Part shown: positions 5,452 to 6,628 of the stretch, piece by piece | Layout of the letters: each line of letters opens with the position of its first letter | How positions within the stretch are numbered: position 1 is the stretch's first letter | Source of the DNA: an uncultured Chloroflexota bacterium | GTDB lineage: Bacteria > Chloroflexota > UBA4733 | Direction of reading: 5' to 3' | NCBI GenBank assembly: GCA_937967325.1 | Contig: CALBSQ010000062.1 | Span: forward strand, 1-6,628 | Length of the DNA stretch: 6,628 bases | Translations under genes and position numbers: made by a program | The notes under the pieces: model-generated | Database searches by the model: none | Told to the model about the DNA's origin: nothing | The model's input: only the letters and a program-made list of their open reading frames with translations

Positions 5452-6021
5452 CTACTGCCGCTCCACCTGCAGCAGATCAAGGTCCACGGGCGTCTCACGT
5501 CCGAACATGGAGATGAGCACTCGCACCTTGTTCTTCTCGGTATTGATCTCGTCGACCGTGCCAATGAAATCGGTAAAAGGGCCATCGATGACCTTGACCG
5601 ATTGCCCCTTTTGGAAGCTGATCTTGACCCGCTGCTGCGGCTGCTCGGCCTGACGGAGGATCTGCTTCACCTCACGCTCGTCGAGCGGCGTGGGTTTGTT
5701 GCCCGCCCCCACGAAGCTGGTGACGCCGGGCGTGTTGCGCACGACGTGCCAGGACGCGTCTTCCATCTTCATCTGCACCAGCACGTAGCCGGGGAAGACC
5801 TTGCGTTGCACCTGGCGCCGCTGGCCCTTGTGCATCTCGATCTCTTCTTCGGTCGGCACTTCGACCCGGAAGATCTTGTCGCGAGCATCCATCGACTCGA
5901 TTCGGTGCTCGAGGTTGGCCTTGACGCGGTTCTCATACCCGGAGTACGTGTGGACCACGTACCACTGGGTGTCGGGATCATCGGCGGGATTGCTACGAGC
6001 CAGCTCTTCAGCGATCGCCAT
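5452..6021 (-). CDS. nusG: Transcription termination/antitermination protein NusG
   Basis: NusG binds the clamp helices of elongating RNA polymerase, affects pausing, and links it to Rho or to the ribosome. The 189-residue protein has a short acidic N-terminal lead (about 1-18), the NGN domain starting at WYVVHTYSGYENRVKANLEH (20-39) with VFPGYVLVQM (75-84) and the NTPGVTSFVG loop (96-105), then a linker and the KOW domain (about 137-189). The KOW domain includes FQKGQSVKVIDGPFTDFIGT (136-155). No inserted extra domain is present. I chose ATG 6019-6021: an AGGAG overlapping the secE stop lies about 10 nt upstream. Extending to an upstream ATG at 6090 would overlap secE and add residues unlike NusG. 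It lies 13 nt after secE, probably translationally coupled. Confidence 0.97.
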   Translation of the reverse strand: MAIAEELARSNPADDPDTQWYVVHTYSGYENRVKANLEHRIESMDARDKIFRVEVPTEEEIEMHKGQRRQVQRKVFPGYVLVQMKMEDASWHVVRNTPGVTSFVGAGNKPTPLDEREVKQILRQAEQPQQRVKISFQKGQSVKVIDGPFTDFIGTVDEINTEKNKVRVLISMFGRETPVDLDLLQVERQ

Positions 6022-6034
6022 CCTACATTGTCTC

Positions 6035-6370
6035 CTAGTGAGCCCCCACCAGGAGGGCGACCATTTGGGCAAAGAGAAAGTCCACGCCACCGAGTACCAC
6101 CCCGGTGGCGAGGCTAAAGATGATCACGATGACCGACATATGGATCGTTTGCTCACGCGTCGGCCAATGAACTTTCTTCAGCTCCGCGAAGCTCTCGCGG
6201 AAGAACGTCGCGGCGGACGTCTGCTGCAAGGCCTGACTTCGGAGGCGACCGAACCGCCCTACCCGAGCCGGCGTCGCGGCCGGCGGCTTGCGAACGGCGG
6301 GCGCAGGCCGGGCTGGGGCCGGACGGTTGACACTGCTTGGTGCTGCCGGTGGCCTGACCACTCTCGCCAT
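6035..6370 (-). CDS. secE: Preprotein translocase subunit SecE, with Pro/Ala-rich N-terminal extension
   Basis: SecE clamps the two halves of SecY in the protein-export channel of the plasma membrane. The 111-residue protein has the conserved part at the C-terminal end: an amphipathic helix with FFRESFAELKKVHWPTREQT (56-75), including the hallmark ELKKVxWPT motif, then one membrane helix (about 78-101, IVIIFSLATGVVLGGVDFLF). Residues 1-50 are a low-complexity, basic Pro/Ala/Arg-rich segment (for example RPAPARPAPAVRKPP near 16-30), which most single-helix SecE proteins lack. I chose ATG 6368-6370: GAGG about 7 nt upstream fits as ribosome-binding site, and it begins 4 nt after the rpmG stop. 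A longer in-frame ATG at 6499 would run through rpmG and is rejected. The stop TAG at 6035-6037 overlaps the nusG ribosome-binding site. Confidence 0.95.
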   Translation of the reverse strand: MARVVRPPAAPSSVNRPAPARPAPAVRKPPAATPARVGRFGRLRSQALQQTSAATFFRESFAELKKVHWPTREQTIHMSVIVIIFSLATGVVLGGVDFLFAQMVALLVGAH

Positions 6371-6374
6371 TACC

Positions 6375-6542
6375 TTACCTCTGCTCTCGATGAGGCGTGT
6401 GCTGCCGGCAGCGCCGGCAGAACTTACGCAGCTCCAGCCGCCCTTGGTCGTTCTTGCGATTTTTCGATGTCGTGTAGTTTCGCGACCTGCACGTGCCACA
6501 CGCCAGGTCGATCGTCACTCGGTTCTCCGCCTTCTTCGGCAT
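6375..6542 (-). CDS. rpmG: 50S ribosomal protein L33 (zinc-binding form)
   Basis: L33 is a small ribosomal protein near the E site. This 55-residue gene reads MPKKAENRVTIDLACGTC at its start, with CGTC (15-18) and CRRC (42-45). These are the two CxxC pairs of the zinc-binding (C+) form. RNYTTSKNRKN (21-31) is the typical central L33 sequence. The ATG at 6540-6542 has a strong AGGAGG (complement of 6551-6556) 8 nt upstream, and it ends at TAA 6375-6377. It lies between tuf and secE, the common order in bacteria. No tRNA-Trp gene is present between rpmG and secE, where many genomes carry one. The C-terminus is slightly longer (QHTPHREQR) than the shortest family members. Confidence 0.96.
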   Translation of the reverse strand: MPKKAENRVTIDLACGTCRSRNYTTSKNRKNDQGRLELRKFCRRCRQHTPHREQR

Positions 6543-6550
6543 CGCACCTA

Positions 6551-6556
6551 CCTCCT
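6551..6556 (-). promoter_or_regulatory. Ribosome-binding site of rpmG
   Basis: AGGAGG on the minus strand, 8 nt before the rpmG ATG, is the strongest Shine-Dalgarno in the window and fixes the start of this short gene. It lies in the loop of a possible 6-bp hairpin CACCTA/TAGGTG (6567-6562 with 6550-6545), so it would stay exposed if that stem forms. Confidence 0.8.
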
Positions 6557-6573
6557 AATCTTAGGTGAAGAGT

Positions 6574-6628
6574 CTACTCGGTGATCTGGGTGATGGCGCC
6601 GGCGCCGACGGTGCGCCCGCCCTCGCGG
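6574..6628 (-). CDS. tuf: Elongation factor Tu, C-terminal end (partial at window edge)
   Basis: Only the last 17 codons are in the window, reading REGGRTVGAGAITQITE and then TAG (6574-6576). This matches the invariant EF-Tu C-terminus (REGGRTVGAGVVxxIxE) in domain 3, which contacts aminoacyl-tRNA. EF-Tu delivers aminoacyl-tRNA to the ribosomal A site. It lies 31 nt upstream of rpmG on the same strand, in the usual tuf-rpmG-secE-nusG order. The rest of the gene is outside the window, so its completeness cannot be judged. Confidence 0.96.
   Translation of the reverse strand, partial: REGGRTVGAGAITQITE

Noticed and set aside
6022..6090. Longer nusG reading from ATG at 6090
   Set aside because: It overlaps the 3' end of secE, and the added residues are out-of-frame secE sequence unlike NusG.
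4726..6117. 463-codon open frame on the plus strand, antisense to nusG, rplK and rplA
   Set aside because: It is a complement-frame shadow of highly conserved genes in GC-rich DNA; its translation is His/Leu/Arg-rich low complexity with no recognisable domain, and it crosses three gene boundaries.
6371..6499. Longer secE reading from ATG at 6499
   Set aside because: It would overlap almost all of rpmG; the downstream ATG has its own ribosome-binding site and leaves a normal 4-nt gap.

Overview
The window is a GC-rich stretch of a bacterial chromosome carrying part of the translation/transcription super-operon. I suspect an uncultured Chloroflexota (Chloroflexi) bacterium, assembled from shotgun data. 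This rests on the first gene, whose membrane-plus-tandem-beta-domain architecture is familiar from that phylum, and on the general look of NusG, SecE and the ribosomal proteins. No rRNA marker is present, so the phylum is an inference.

Layout. Positions 1-46 are not genomic: they are an Illumina Nextera i7 adapter (index N703) left on the contig end. From 47 to 1259 (+) lies the 3' part of a large membrane protein gene, probably a glycosyltransferase-like polytopic protein with two tandem extracytoplasmic beta-sandwich domains. Everything else is on the minus strand. In transcription order it is: the last 17 codons of tuf (EF-Tu), rpmG (L33), secE, nusG, rplK (L11), rplA (L1), an L10 leader with a following hairpin, rplJ (L10), a palindrome-rich intergenic element, rplL (L7/L12), and ugd (UDP-glucose 6-dehydrogenase). 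The usual downstream neighbours rpoB and rpoC do not follow rplL; ugd takes that place. ugd converges on the membrane protein gene across a 79-nt gap.

How the genes work together. EF-Tu, L33, L11, L1, L10 and L12 are translation components; L11, L10 and L12 build the ribosomal stalk where EF-Tu and EF-G act. SecE belongs to the protein-export channel and NusG to the elongating RNA polymerase. The rplJ-rplL pair carries a recognisable L10 autoregulatory leader just upstream. ugd makes UDP-glucuronate for cell-surface polysaccharide, which would suit a neighbouring envelope glycosylation gene, but the two are convergent and need not be linked.

I found no CRISPR array, prophage, insertion-sequence transposase or clearly new protein system. 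The least ordinary structure is the 194-bp rplJ-rplL spacer element: two inverted copies of a roughly 49-nt unit whose 29-nt core is nearly identical, while the terminal hairpin keeps its 8-bp stem length and TAAA loop but changes its stem sequence.
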